Source of the DNA: Kistimonas sp. bin40
Lineage (GTDB): Bacteria > Pseudomonadota > Gammaproteobacteria > Pseudomonadales > Endozoicomonadaceae
Length of the DNA: 64,000 nucleotides
NCBI GenBank assembly: GCA_002238585.1
Contig: MPMQ01000005.1
Location: forward strand, 1-64,000
Reading direction: 5' to 3'
The stretch's first letter is position 1. Every line of letters starts with the position of its first letter. Of this stretch, positions 41,635-50,639 are shown in pieces. The notes under the pieces are model-generated. The model searched no databases. It saw only the letters and a program-made list of their open reading frames with translations, and was not told where the DNA came from. The position numbers and the translations under genes were made by a program.

Positions 41635-41790
41635 TCATCCCAAGGGGCGGAAACTCCTCGCTGCCAGAGGAGCCGCCTGCCCCCCTGGTGTCATGGCCGG
41701 CGATGAGCTGACAGGAAGAGTAAGATTTCCTTTCTGACCACAGGCAGTCAACAGAAGACTCAGAAATATCAGCAGGGTTGTACGTCTCAT
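41635..41790 (-). CDS. lptM: LPS assembly lipoprotein LptM (YifL-like)
   Basis: LptM is a small outer-membrane lipoprotein that assists maturation of the LptDE lipopolysaccharide translocon. The 51-residue product has a lipoprotein signal (RRTTLLIFLSLLLTACGQKG) whose lipobox LTAC gives the mature Cys, followed by the family's C-G-x-K-G and a short tail rich in Pro, Ala and Ser. ATG 41790 has GGAG eight bases upstream. Its usual partners lysA and dapF are absent downstream. A palindromic mobile element lies 115 bases upstream. Confidence 0.8.
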   Translation of the reverse strand: MRRTTLLIFLSLLLTACGQKGNLTLPVSSSPAMTPGGQAAPLAARSFRPLG

Positions 41791-41904
41791 GTGCGCAGCT
41801 CCAGTCGGATACAGTCGCGCCCAGTATAACCTCATGAACACCCCCAACACCTCTTTACACTCTTCGCAAGCACCACCGTTGAACGCCCACTTCAACCAAC
41901 CTCT

Positions 41905-41955
41905 TGACATCCTCCCCGTCCTGAAGGACGGGGCTTGCCGCGCACTGGGTCAGGA
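41905..41955 (+). mobile_element. IS200/IS605-end-like palindromic element, copy 3
   Basis: Same 51-base block as copy 1 with a perfect stem CCCCGTCC-TGAA-GGACGGGG and the identical CTTGCCGCGCACTGGGTCAGGA tail. The change that perfects the stem looks compensatory. There is no transposase gene nearby. Confidence 0.75.
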
Positions 41956-42591
41956 CGAGCGTCCAAGGAGAGTGGGAACCTTCTGACAACCGCGCCAGAT
42001 CCCTGATACCTCTGGTTCCGGCATTAACCCGGGAGTCATTGACAGGCCGTCCATCGGAGAATCTGCCGGGCTACGCACACTGGCTGATAACCCACCCTCT
42101 GCCATCCCCCTGCAGGATGTGGGTTTCGGCTGGATCGCTCCTGCCTGGCTGGTTTTTCACCATCCCTGGCGGCCTGTTGACTTACACCCGGCTCTATAAA
42201 CATCCAAGAGCATCCTGCTCCCGAGGGGATCACACCAGCATCTCCCGCTTCTCCCGCTTCTCCCACTTCTTTGCTGGCCTATAACAGGGCTACCCCCCCA
42301 AAAAAGCACCCGGAAAACCATACTGTCACATCAGAAATGCAAAAGGCCTGGAAGTATCACGTGCGGGCACAATACCACCCAGTCCACAGCCCGGCACACC
42401 ACAGTCATCCAGGCCTTTGTTGATGGAAGGGGGCCCGCACCTCTGTTTACAGAAACAAACACCTCCTGAGCACAGTCTGCCAGTCTCAGGCAGCAACAAA
42501 CCCGGCGCGGATTCCATGCTGCCATCACAGCAGGACTGCGCAGACAATGGCAACAACACGCGTAAGACACCGCCTGCTGTTTTGCAAAGCT
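41956..42591. other. spacer upstream of lptM and downstream of ubiA
   Basis: About 640 bases without a supported gene. A small tandem repeat (CTCCCGCTT, about three units near 42242-42270) is present. No terminator for ubiA was assigned. Confidence 0.4.
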
Positions 42592-43467
42592 TCAGAAAAA
42601 ACAAAGATCGAGGACCGCCCCCGCAAATACAGCCCCGCCAGCCCATTGGTTTTCACAAAAAGCCCTGAAGCAGGCCGAAGGCTCCCGGCGCCGGGTCAAC
42701 CAGGCCTGGCGGACAAACAAGGCTGCCATAACGCCCACCCCCAGATACCAACCGCCCCCGCTCTCCAGCAGTCTTCCGGCCTGCACCAACAACACACAAC
42801 AGCCCAACTGCAAGAAAGCCACTACACGGGTATCCCAGCGTCCAAACAGAATGGCCGTGGAGCGGATCCCCGCCTTGATATCATCGGCCCGGTCAACCAT
42901 GGCGTATTGGGTATCGTAGGCAACCACCCACAACAGGCACGCCAAAAAAACAACCCAGGATGCCGGCTCCAGTGGACGACCGCAGGCCGTCCATGCCATG
43001 GGAATGCCCCAGGAAAAGGCGCAGCCCAGCACCAGCTGAGGCAGATGCGTCCAGCGCTTCATGAATGGGTAGACAAGAGTCAAAGCCAAAGCCGGCAAAG
43101 ACAGCATCACTGTCAGGACAGGAGTAGCCAGCACCAGAAGAAAGGCGCACAAACCCAACACACAGGCCAGAACGAGAGCTTCTGTCGCACTGACATCACC
43201 TGTGACCAGCGGACGGTTGCAGGTCCTTGTAACAAAACCATCCAGATGACGATCTGCGTAATCGTTGATGATGCAACCCAGGGCACGCATCAGAACAGTA
43301 CCCAAACTGAACACAACAACCCAGCGGAGCCTGGGCCAGCCTCCCGAGGCCAACCACAAAGACCACAGCGTCGGCCAGAGCAGAAGGAAAGTGCCAACCG
43401 GGCGATCAAAGCGAGCCAGTTTCGCATAGGCCCGCAAGCGCGCTGACCATTCATGATTCAGAAACAC
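42592..43467 (-). CDS. ubiA: 4-hydroxybenzoate octaprenyltransferase
   Basis: UbiA attaches the polyprenyl tail to 4-hydroxybenzoate in the inner membrane, an early step of ubiquinone synthesis. The 291-residue protein has about eight membrane segments and the two Asp-rich prenyl-diphosphate motifs, NDYADRHLD and YDTQYAMVDRADD, plus YPFMKRWTHLPQLVLG. GTG 43467 fits the family start and has GAGGG five bases upstream. It overlaps the end of ubiC by 17 bases, so the pair is a coupled operon. Confidence 0.95.
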   Translation of the reverse strand: MFLNHEWSARLRAYAKLARFDRPVGTFLLLWPTLWSLWLASGGWPRLRWVVVFSLGTVLMRALGCIINDYADRHLDGFVTRTCNRPLVTGDVSATEALVLACVLGLCAFLLVLATPVLTVMLSLPALALTLVYPFMKRWTHLPQLVLGCAFSWGIPMAWTACGRPLEPASWVVFLACLLWVVAYDTQYAMVDRADDIKAGIRSTAILFGRWDTRVVAFLQLGCCVLLVQAGRLLESGGGWYLGVGVMAALFVRQAWLTRRREPSACFRAFCENQWAGGAVFAGAVLDLCFF

Positions 43468-44008
43468 AGCTTCCCTCTTTTCCTGGGCGCAATGGCGGCT
43501 GACCTGGCAAGAAGTATTCATAAACTGACAGACCGCCTTCTGGCAGGGAAAAAAACGAGCGACGCCCCCACAGTGGTTGGTTGCGCTCGTTCATGACCCG
43601 GGCAAAGCCGACAAAGCGCCGCTGCACAGTAGAGCGAGAGAACAAAAAGTGTCCCAGTGGCTTGTCTCCAAGAGAAAGGAGGCAGCTGGCACCACCATGC
43701 AGCAGATCTGCAGGCAATATACTGCGGGCAAAAACCTGGGGCACACCACCGCACACCAGCAAAACTTCGCGAACATTGGCGCACGCAGCTGGTGAAATCT
43801 TCAGAAACCGACACTCATCAGGGGAGGGAACCTGCCAAGCCTGGCTTAGCAATTCCACTCTGAAGGCGCCGCCACACGAGCTTTGTAGACGCTCTGTCAG
43901 CGATCCTCCATGCAGCAGCCAAGGTTGTAAATTGGGCGGGATGGGCCAAGGGAGCATCTCTCTGGAATACCAGCAAATATTCTCCAGGCAAGCAGGACGG
44001 GCTGACAT
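43451..44008 (-). CDS. ubiC: chorismate-pyruvate lyase
   Basis: UbiC removes pyruvate from chorismate to give 4-hydroxybenzoate, the substrate of UbiA encoded just after it. The 185-residue product resembles E. coli UbiC (165): REVLLVCGGVPQVFARSILP, LGDKPLGHFLFS, a WGRRS motif and a C-terminal YEYFLP with the catalytic-region Glu. ATG 44008 matches the family start (SARPACLENICWYSREM) with AAGG about ten bases upstream. Longer frames upstream are not conserved. Confidence 0.92.
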   Translation of the reverse strand: MSARPACLENICWYSREMLPWPIPPNLQPWLLHGGSLTERLQSSCGGAFRVELLSQAWQVPSPDECRFLKISPAACANVREVLLVCGGVPQVFARSILPADLLHGGASCLLSLGDKPLGHFLFSRSTVQRRFVGFARVMNERNQPLWGRRSFFSLPEGGLSVYEYFLPGQPPLRPGKEGSCVSES

Positions 44009-44816
44009 TATAGGGATCGCCTTGCCTTGATCTTGTCTTGATTTCGTGTTCTGGGAGGCGGGCCGAGGATGCACCAGAAAGCAGAAGCATGCAAGCCAGC
44101 AGTCGTCATCAGAGTAGAGCAGCCGTCCCTCTGCCACGTTTGCAGCACACTTCCACCAATCCGCAGTAGCGTTTGTCCGGCCGCACCCCTACCACAGCAC
44201 CACGCTTGCCCCCAAAAAGGTCGCGCATAATTGAAGCACAAAGCTGCGCGTACTGCCGAAGGAAAATCCTGTAGAACATCAGTAGTTGCGCAAACCCACA
44301 ACCGACAGCCGCCATCTGCCCCTCCTTTGCGTACTCTTTGCGTCCAGTTCCCGGATAAAAGAACAGCAACGGGCAGGCGAGACCGGAGGCTGGGCAGCTA
44401 CACTCACCTCCTGTCGATCGCGCTTGTGCCACCTGCCACCGCAAAGCCAGCACCCGACACAGAACCGAAGCTGCGCTGCCGTCAGAGAAACCCATCGCGC
44501 CGCTGAGACCGCAGGCAACCATGAACTGGCGGGAAGAGAAAAAATTCGTGCCGATAACGGGGGGCAACAAAAGCCACGGAACTCCAGGCGAAACATTCCA
44601 TCTCACGAACAGCTCCCGGTTTTATACCATCGCCCACAGGTGCCGCTCCCGGGCGTGCGCCTGGACAAACATCAAACAGAAAAACCCGGCAGGGGAAGCT
44701 GTCACCACCCGCAAGTGCCAGATTGATTTTCCATTACGTTGTTGCGCAACACGCTGCTTTCACTTCAAAATGCCCTGCACTTTGCCATTGAATTTTCCTA
44801 AAAAGAGGACAGGCTC
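44009..44816. other. divergent spacer between ubiC and brnQ
   Basis: About 800 bases without a supported gene. A 165-codon minus-strand frame (44109-44606) shows no family and no clear ribosome site. Promoters for both flanking genes should lie here but were not resolved. Confidence 0.4.
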
Positions 44817-46166
44817 TTGTCAGAGCAAACAAACACTTCTTCCCCTCCCTCCCAAGCTCGTGCAAAACCTTCTGACATCCTCGCGATAGGATCGATGGTT
44901 TTTGCACTGTTTCTGGGGGCGGGGAACCTGATATTTCCACCGTTTATTGGCCAGGCATCCGGCTCCGGGCTGCTGGCAGCTGTTGCCGGCTTTCTGCTGA
45001 CCGGTGTTGGCTTGCCGCTACTGGGACTGGTGGCTTGTGCCCGGCTGAAAGGGGGCGGACTGCGCTCTTTCACCCGCGATCTTCCCGCCTGGATGAGCCT
45101 GGCAACAGGCCTGGCCCTTTACCTTTCCATAGGCCCACTGTTTGCACTCCCCAGGACTGCCGTGGTGTCCTGGGAAATGACCCTGGCCGACAGTTTTTCC
45201 GGTATGTCCCAGGGCCCGGCGCTCTATAGCGCCCTGTTTTTCGCTGCAACCCTGGGACTGGCCCTGTTTCCCGGCAAACTGATAGACACCATTGGCCGGA
45301 TCATCACCCCAATTCTGGCAGTAGCTCTTGGCATTATCTTTCTGGGAGTCTTGTTCATCCCCCAGGGATCTGCCTGGGGACATGAACCGACAATTGATGG
45401 AAATCTTTTCTTCTGGGGCGTCTTGCAGGGCTATCAAACCATGGATGCCCTGGGCGCTCTGATATTCGGGGTTGTCATTATCGCGGCACTGCAGGAACGC
45501 GGCCTGGACTCCCCGCAGCAGATTACCCGTCATACAGTGCAGGCCGGCATGATCGCGGCCCTGGCTCTGGCTGTCGTTTACATCGCCCTGGCATGGCTGG
45601 GAGCCACCAGCCACAGCGTTGCTCCCGATGCCTCCAACGGCGCCGATATACTGTCCAGCTACGTCGAGAAGATGTTCGGGCAGAGCGGAGTGATTCTGCT
45701 GGGCGTGGCCATGACTCTGGCTTGCCTGACAACAGCCGTAGGCCTTGTTTCTGCCTGCGCAAGCTATTTCAACGAACTGATGCCACGCCTGGGGTACAAG
45801 GGATGGGCCTCATTATGCGCGCTGGCCAGTGGTGTTGTTGCCACAGGCGGGCTTGATCAACTGCTGAAGATCACCTTGCCAGCTCTGATGGCTTTGTATC
45901 CCTTTGTAGTAGGACTGGTCTTGCTTGCACTGATCCGGCCAAGACTCAAATCACCGGTTATCACTTCTCTCATGAGTCTGGTTCCCGTATTGATCGTAGG
46001 CATTATTGATGGCTTGTCCGTCGGGGGAGTCGACTGGGCACGCACACTGGCCGACAACCTGCTCTCCGCCATGCCGCTGCACGACGCCGGTTTCGACTGG
46101 GTTATCCCCGGCCTGGCGGGCTTTGCTCTGTCCCTGGTCTTGTGCGGACGCAAGACTGACGCCTGA
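44817..46166 (+). CDS. brnQ: branched-chain amino acid transporter (LIVCS family)
   Basis: BrnQ imports leucine, isoleucine and valine with Na+ or H+ across the inner membrane. The 449-residue protein has about twelve membrane segments. It begins its first segment with SDILAIGSMVFALFLGAGNLIFPP, the family's N-terminal signature, and contains LFALPRTAVVSWEM, GYQTMDALGALIFG and a loop GATS..VAPDASNGADI. TTG 44817 is preceded by GAGG at about eight bases. It is monocistronic and converges with the MBL gene. Confidence 0.93.
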   Translation: MSEQTNTSSPPSQARAKPSDILAIGSMVFALFLGAGNLIFPPFIGQASGSGLLAAVAGFLLTGVGLPLLGLVACARLKGGGLRSFTRDLPAWMSLATGLALYLSIGPLFALPRTAVVSWEMTLADSFSGMSQGPALYSALFFAATLGLALFPGKLIDTIGRIITPILAVALGIIFLGVLFIPQGSAWGHEPTIDGNLFFWGVLQGYQTMDALGALIFGVVIIAALQERGLDSPQQITRHTVQAGMIAALALAVVYIALAWLGATSHSVAPDASNGADILSSYVEKMFGQSGVILLGVAMTLACLTTAVGLVSACASYFNELMPRLGYKGWASLCALASGVVATGGLDQLLKITLPALMALYPFVVGLVLLALIRPRLKSPVITSLMSLVPVLIVGIIDGLSVGGVDWARTLADNLLSAMPLHDAGFDWVIPGLAGFALSLVLCGRKTDA

Positions 46167-46238
46167 TCGGTCAGCGCTCCTGATGAGTATGAGGAGCGTC
46201 TTTGGCAGGCAGTGATTTCCCCCTTTCCTGCACAGAAT

Positions 46239-46271
46239 AGATAAGGGGGGGGAAATCCCGCCCCCTTATCT
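46239..46271. terminator. inverted repeat after brnQ
   Basis: Perfect 11-bp arms AGATAAGGGGG and CCCCCTTATCT with an 11-base loop, about 70 bases past the brnQ stop in a convergent gap. There is no T-run. It is probably a terminator used from one or both sides. Confidence 0.55.
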
Positions 46272-46524
46272 GATTCCAGACAAGCCTCTCAGATTCCAGC
46301 CCCTCTGAAACCAGACCTTCTGATACTGCCCTCTATCCGGATATGCAGAAAAAGGCCAGATCCCGGAGAGGAATGGAATGCACCAACGGCTCTGCTCTCC
46401 CAAGTCCGTAGCGGCCAGGTAATGTCAATAATGCCACCACCTTGCCAGACTGCTGTCTCCAGCCATCTTCTTCAAAGCCGCCGGGCGGCAATGCTTCACC
46501 ACTGACTCCTTTTCCCGAACGGCC

Positions 46525-47172
46525 CTACCCCCGAATAACTGCATTCTCCCGCAATTCTTCACCTATGCTTGTTTCCGGCCCGTGACCCGTCACAACAAGG
46601 GTATCCTCATCCAGTGTGTAGAGGCGGCCACGAATGGATTTCTCGATGGATGCATAGTCACCACCCCACAGGTCGGTACGCCCGACCGAACGGCGAAACA
46701 AGGTATCCCCCGCAATGAGGAGATTATCCCGCTCAAAATGGAAACACATAGAGCCTGGACTGTGTCCCGGCGTATGCATGCACACGCCATCACAGCAGGG
46801 CAGCGGATCATCATCCTGAAGCCAGAAGTCTGGCGCAGGAGCAGGCTGGTAAGGCACACCAAAAAGCTGACACTGCATTTCGAGATTGTCCCATAAAAAC
46901 TTGTCAGCCTTGTGCAGATGGACACTGGCACCGGTTTTTTCTTTCAGCTCGCCACTGGCCAGAAAGTGGTCAAAATGCGCATGGGTGTGTATCAACGCCA
47001 CTATTGTCAGACCAAGAGTCTGCACTTTATCGAGGATGATCTGGGCATCTCCCCCAGGATCAATAACCAAACAACGGCCGGTCGCAGGATCCCCCACAAT
47101 GGTGCAATTACACCTGAGGGGACCCACTGGAAAAGACTCCCTGACCAGTGCTTGCGCCTTTTTCGTATGCAT
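46525..47172 (-). CDS. MBL-fold hydrolase, glyoxalase II-like (YcbL type)
   Basis: A 215-residue metallo-beta-lactamase-fold protein with the metal-binding THAHFDH motif near residue 62, the second histidine in HTPGHSPGSM, the bridging aspartate in IAGDTLF and the final histidine in VTGHGPET. This set matches YcbL/GloB-like hydrolases, which cleave S-lactoylglutathione or related thioesters; the true substrate is not predictable. ATG 47172 has AAGGA nine bases upstream. It lies 35 bases downstream of nadE and is probably co-transcribed. Confidence 0.9.
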   Translation of the reverse strand: MHTKKAQALVRESFPVGPLRCNCTIVGDPATGRCLVIDPGGDAQIILDKVQTLGLTIVALIHTHAHFDHFLASGELKEKTGASVHLHKADKFLWDNLEMQCQLFGVPYQPAPAPDFWLQDDDPLPCCDGVCMHTPGHSPGSMCFHFERDNLLIAGDTLFRRSVGRTDLWGGDYASIEKSIRGRLYTLDEDTLVVTGHGPETSIGEELRENAVIRG

Positions 47173-47207
47173 GAAAAAACGTCCTTCTGTGGGAATTGCG
47201 GACTGAA

Positions 47208-48836
47208 TCAGGCCCCGGGATTCCAGCCGTGCGTGATCGGATAGCGCCGGTCCCTGCCAAATCCACAGGGTGTTACCCGCGTTCCAATCGGAGACTGGCG
47301 GCGTTTGTATTCACTGCTGTCCACCTGGCGCACCGTTTTGTACACCCTGTCCCGGTCATAACCGCGTTCCACAATTTGTTCTGCACTCAGACTCTCCTCA
47401 ATGTACAGCTGGAGAATGGCGTCGAGCACTTCATAAGGAGGCAAGCTGTCGGCATCAAGCTGCCCTGGCGACAGCTCTGCAGAAGGGGGGCGGGCGATGA
47501 CCTGCTCCGGAATGGCACGGGAGAGCGTATTACGCCAGCGCGACAGCTCAATGACTGATGTCTTGTACACGTCCTTCAGAGCGGCAAAGCCACCCACCAT
47601 GTCACCATAGAGCGTGGCATAGCCCACAGCCATTTCGCTTTTGTTGCCGGTCGTCAGAACAAGCTGGCCCTGCCTGTTGGATAAGGCCATCAGCAGCAGT
47701 CCTCGGCAGCGCGCCTGAATGTTCTCCTCGGCAACGTCTGGTCCTGCTGCTGTCTGGAATTCCTCTCCCAGCGTCAGGAGGCAAGCATCATACAGGGCAC
47801 AGATGGGGACCTCCCGGTACTTGATGCCCAGCAAGCTTGCCTGTTCTTTTGCCAGCTCCCGACTGAGCGAAGACGTGTAATGAAACGGCATCATTACAGC
47901 TTCCACGTGTTCGGCTCCCAGGGCATCGACAGCAATCGCCAGCGTCAGGGCCGAATCGATCCCTCCCGACAGCCCCAGAATAACGCCACCGAAACCGTTC
48001 TTGCCGACGTAGTCGCGGACACCCAGCACAAGACTGTCATACAGCTGGGCGCAAGCAGGTTTGGGTTTGGCTCTGGGGCCTGCCGCGAAAGCACCGAGTG
48101 CCGGATCAAAAACAGCTTCCAGCAGGCACGCCTCATGACTGGGTGCCGTAGCAGCCAGGGTCCCATCCCCATTGATAACGAAAGAGCCGCCGTCAAAAAC
48201 CAGATCGTCCTGACCGCCTACCTGGTTCACATACACGACAGGAAGCCCTGTTTCCCGGCAGCGTGCCTGGAGCGTCTTGTGGCGCGCCGCCTGCTTATGC
48301 TGGTGAAACGGAGATGCACTCAGATTGAGAACCAGTTGAGCACCCAGGCTTTTCAAGGCCGCAACGGCGTCGGGAAACCAGACGTCTTCACAGATGGTCA
48401 AGCCTATCTGCACACCTTTGCAACTGAAACAAACAGCATCCTCCCCTTGTGCAAAATAGCGCTTCTCGTCAAATACCTGATAATTCGGGAGGTGGTGTTT
48501 ACTGTAGCGAGCCACAACTTCACCCTGACGCAGTACGACAGCCTGATTCATCAGCCCCCGTTGCTGGCAGCGCCACGGCATCCCCAGCACCAGATCAACA
48601 CCCTCCACTGTCTTCAACAGCGCCAATGCTTGCTTGATCCGCACATCGAGACTGGGACGCAGCAAAAGATCTTCCGCCGGGTAGCCACAGAGCGTCAGCT
48701 CCGGATAAACAACAATATCCGCGTTATAAGACGCACGCGCCTGACGCGCAGCCTCGGCTACTTTGTGGGCATTGCCTTCAACATCTCCTGCCAGAGTATT
48801 CAGCTGTGCAAGAACGATACGCAAAACAGTCGCCAC
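47208..48836 (-). CDS. nadE: glutamine-dependent NAD+ synthetase
   Basis: NadE amidates nicotinic acid adenine dinucleotide to NAD+. This 542-residue form is the fused, glutamine-using type: an N-terminal nitrilase-like amidase with the Glu-Lys-Cys triad (PELTLCGYP, KHHLPNY, CEDVWF) and a C-terminal synthetase with the PP-loop LSGGIDSAL, TTGNKSEMAVGY and YGDMVGGFA. It begins with GTG 48836 behind GGGGAGG. The leader carries a long pyrimidine tract. The MBL hydrolase follows. Confidence 0.95.
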   Translation of the reverse strand: MATVLRIVLAQLNTLAGDVEGNAHKVAEAARQARASYNADIVVYPELTLCGYPAEDLLLRPSLDVRIKQALALLKTVEGVDLVLGMPWRCQQRGLMNQAVVLRQGEVVARYSKHHLPNYQVFDEKRYFAQGEDAVCFSCKGVQIGLTICEDVWFPDAVAALKSLGAQLVLNLSASPFHQHKQAARHKTLQARCRETGLPVVYVNQVGGQDDLVFDGGSFVINGDGTLAATAPSHEACLLEAVFDPALGAFAAGPRAKPKPACAQLYDSLVLGVRDYVGKNGFGGVILGLSGGIDSALTLAIAVDALGAEHVEAVMMPFHYTSSLSRELAKEQASLLGIKYREVPICALYDACLLTLGEEFQTAAGPDVAEENIQARCRGLLLMALSNRQGQLVLTTGNKSEMAVGYATLYGDMVGGFAALKDVYKTSVIELSRWRNTLSRAIPEQVIARPPSAELSPGQLDADSLPPYEVLDAILQLYIEESLSAEQIVERGYDRDRVYKTVRQVDSSEYKRRQSPIGTRVTPCGFGRDRRYPITHGWNPGA

Positions 48837-48854
48837 AACCCCTCCCCAAAGGCT

Positions 48855-48901
48855 GAAAAAAAAGAAAAGGAAGAATAGAAAAGAAAAGAAAAGAAAAAAG
48901 A
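48855..48901 (-). repeat. purine/pyrimidine tract with AAAAG units upstream of nadE
   Basis: About 47 bases of almost pure purine on the plus strand (pyrimidine in the mRNA sense), including three to four AAAAG units. It sits about 20 bases upstream of the nadE GTG and overlaps the possible T-tract of the upstream gene's terminator. Confidence 0.8.
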
Positions 48902-48911
48902 GCCGTCCACA

Positions 48912-48945
48912 CGGGAAAGGCTACCTGCGGGGCACAGCCTTCCCG
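48912..48945 (-). terminator. hairpin after the Tim44-domain gene
   Basis: On the minus strand CGGGAAGGCT pairs with AGCCTTTCCCG (one bulge). A long T-rich tract begins about a dozen bases later. It lies 14 bases past the Tim44-gene stop. The displaced T-run makes this a probable, possibly leaky, terminator. Confidence 0.5.
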
Positions 48946-48958
48946 GTCGGCCGGATGA

Positions 48959-50038
48959 TCAGCTTTCTGCGTGCTCAATACCCACAAGGTACCAGGAGCC
49001 CCCGGATTCGCTCTGTTCCAGGTGCCAGATATCAGTAATCTCTTCCTCTATCTTCTTGACGCTATCCATCAGACGACCATGGAAACGCAGACTGACCTGA
49101 TAACTTCCCTGACGCCGACAAGCGCGTACCAAAGAGGCGTCGACGTAGAGGACTTTGCTGTCCGAGCCAGTGCCCGTACGAGCAAGCTCTTGCTCCAGAT
49201 CCCGACATAGTTCCGGAGAGACATACTCCGAAATCAACTGCAGATCACCCCGGTTCCAGGCGGCAACCAGCGTACGGTAATGCTCCCTCGCCCTGTCAAG
49301 AAACCCCTCCTGGTCAAAGCCTGGAGGCAGTTCAAAGGGGACAGAGTCCGCATCCGGGTCGTCTGACATAGTCGCGCCCAAACCCGAGCCTGCTGCCCCG
49401 CCCCCCAGAAGGGCAGCCCCCGATCCGGCAGGCGCAGCAGGTATCAGACTGTCACTGGCACTGCGCTCAGCCTGCTGCTTCCAGGGCATGGAAGATGCAG
49501 CTTGTCGTTGCGCGCCACCGCCCGCCAAGGCTGAACGACGGCGCACCAGCCACACCACACCGAAAGCCAGAAGCGCTATCAGCAGAATATCGGTCAGGCC
49601 CACGCCGGAAAAAGCACCTCCACCCAAAAGAGAACCCAGCAAGCTTCCTGCCAACAAACCTCCCAGCATTCCACCTGCGGCACCTGCCAGAAAACCGCCC
49701 TTTTTACCAGGTGCAGACTGCGCACCCAGTGCATTCGTCGCACCGGACGGGCCACCACTTTCCGGAGCAGCCTTGTTGAACGAGGAGCCGTTCGGGTTCA
49801 CCTTGTCGCCCTTGTCACGCGCAGCCCCGTTGACCAGACCGGCTTTGCCAGGCTCTGTCTTGTTAAAAGGGGCAGCAGGCCGGGGAGAACGCGTCTTGCC
49901 AGCTCCGAAGCCAGGCGCTGTTTTGAAAGAGCGTCCAAATGACTTGCCGCCTCCAAACTTGCCCGCCCACACATCGGAAGAGCCAAGAAACCCGACGCAC
50001 ACGAGCGCCAGTATGGGTACAACGAGAAGGTTTTTCAT
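48959..50038 (-). CDS. Tim44-like domain membrane protein
   Basis: A 359-residue protein with a signal peptide or anchor (KNLLVVPILALVCVGFLG), a Gly/Ser-rich low-complexity region, two hydrophobic stretches (GFLAGAAGGMLGGLLAGSLLG and LTDILLIALLAFGVVWLVRRR), and a C-terminal Tim44/MBA1-like domain from about residue 240 (GFDQEGFLDRAREHYRTLVAAW, then YVSPELCRDLEQEL). Such proteins are common in proteobacteria and have no assigned function. I prefer ATG 50038; a GTG at 50050 is the alternative. Confidence 0.85.
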   Translation of the reverse strand: MKNLLVVPILALVCVGFLGSSDVWAGKFGGGKSFGRSFKTAPGFGAGKTRSPRPAAPFNKTEPGKAGLVNGAARDKGDKVNPNGSSFNKAAPESGGPSGATNALGAQSAPGKKGGFLAGAAGGMLGGLLAGSLLGSLLGGGAFSGVGLTDILLIALLAFGVVWLVRRRSALAGGGAQRQAASSMPWKQQAERSASDSLIPAAPAGSGAALLGGGAAGSGLGATMSDDPDADSVPFELPPGFDQEGFLDRAREHYRTLVAAWNRGDLQLISEYVSPELCRDLEQELARTGTGSDSKVLYVDASLVRACRRQGSYQVSLRFHGRLMDSVKKIEEEITDIWHLEQSESGGSWYLVGIEHAES

Positions 50039-50135
50039 GAGGAACTGCACCTACAAACCCGCCACAGCAAGGCGGAAGCAACACAAGGGTGGCAACCATA
50101 GTGGCAAGATTCACGCTTTTCAAGCAGAACACTGA

Positions 50136-50540
50136 TCAACTGGTCAGCCATACGTCCCGGGCCCAGTGCCAGATGGAAGGCCACTCTTCCTCGCTTGGCC
50201 CCTCCCCCCAGAACCAGCGCCCCACAGCGCCATCAGCGGCGATAGTGTAGCAGCCATCACTCAGGTCACAGATGTTGATCAAGTCCCGCGGCAAATCCCG
50301 GGACCAGGCCTGGGCGGTGATCTCTGGCAACCAGGTGTGCGCTCTTTCATCCGTCACCGTGCCCGGCTCAAGAGTGCCGCACACAACATCCCCGACTTCC
50401 TTGAGAAAATCCCGGTAGTCATCCGGCAGGTGCAGCAGCAAACACTCCTGCACAAAAATAATATCGTCATCGTCCGGCAATGCCAGTGGCACGGGAACAG
50501 GCTCATTGGACGCCCGCAGCGCCTGAATGACATCATCCAT
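50136..50540 (-). CDS. SUKH (SMI1/KNR4)-family protein
   Basis: A 134-residue protein with the SUKH-type core: LPDDYRDFLKEVGDVVCGTL near the N-terminus, then DLPRDLINICDLSDGCYTIA and a C-terminal WPSIWHWARDVW. SUKH proteins act as immunity factors in contact-dependent toxin systems or have unknown housekeeping roles. ATG 50540 is preceded by AAGGG at about nine bases. No toxin gene is adjacent, so no immunity role is claimed. Confidence 0.7.
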   Translation of the reverse strand: MDDVIQALRASNEPVPVPLALPDDDDIIFVQECLLLHLPDDYRDFLKEVGDVVCGTLEPGTVTDERAHTWLPEITAQAWSRDLPRDLINICDLSDGCYTIAADGAVGRWFWGEGPSEEEWPSIWHWARDVWLTS

Positions 50541-50639
50541 AGACAAAGCCCTTCCGTTGTTGGTTAAAGAGTCTGCTCGAAAGCAGGCTCCCGGACGCCC
50601 GGCCGCCCATTGCAAAATACCCCTGACTGAGGAGAAAGC

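Noticed and set aside
44109-44606. 165-codon minus-strand frame upstream of ubiC
   Set aside because: No recognised domain, no ribosome site and an odd Cys/Arg-rich composition.
47880-48878. 332-codon frame antisense to nadE
   Set aside because: A shadow of nadE; composition and lack of a ribosome site argue against it. The same applies to 9094-10179 (antisense to glyA) and 42547-43446 (antisense to ubiA).
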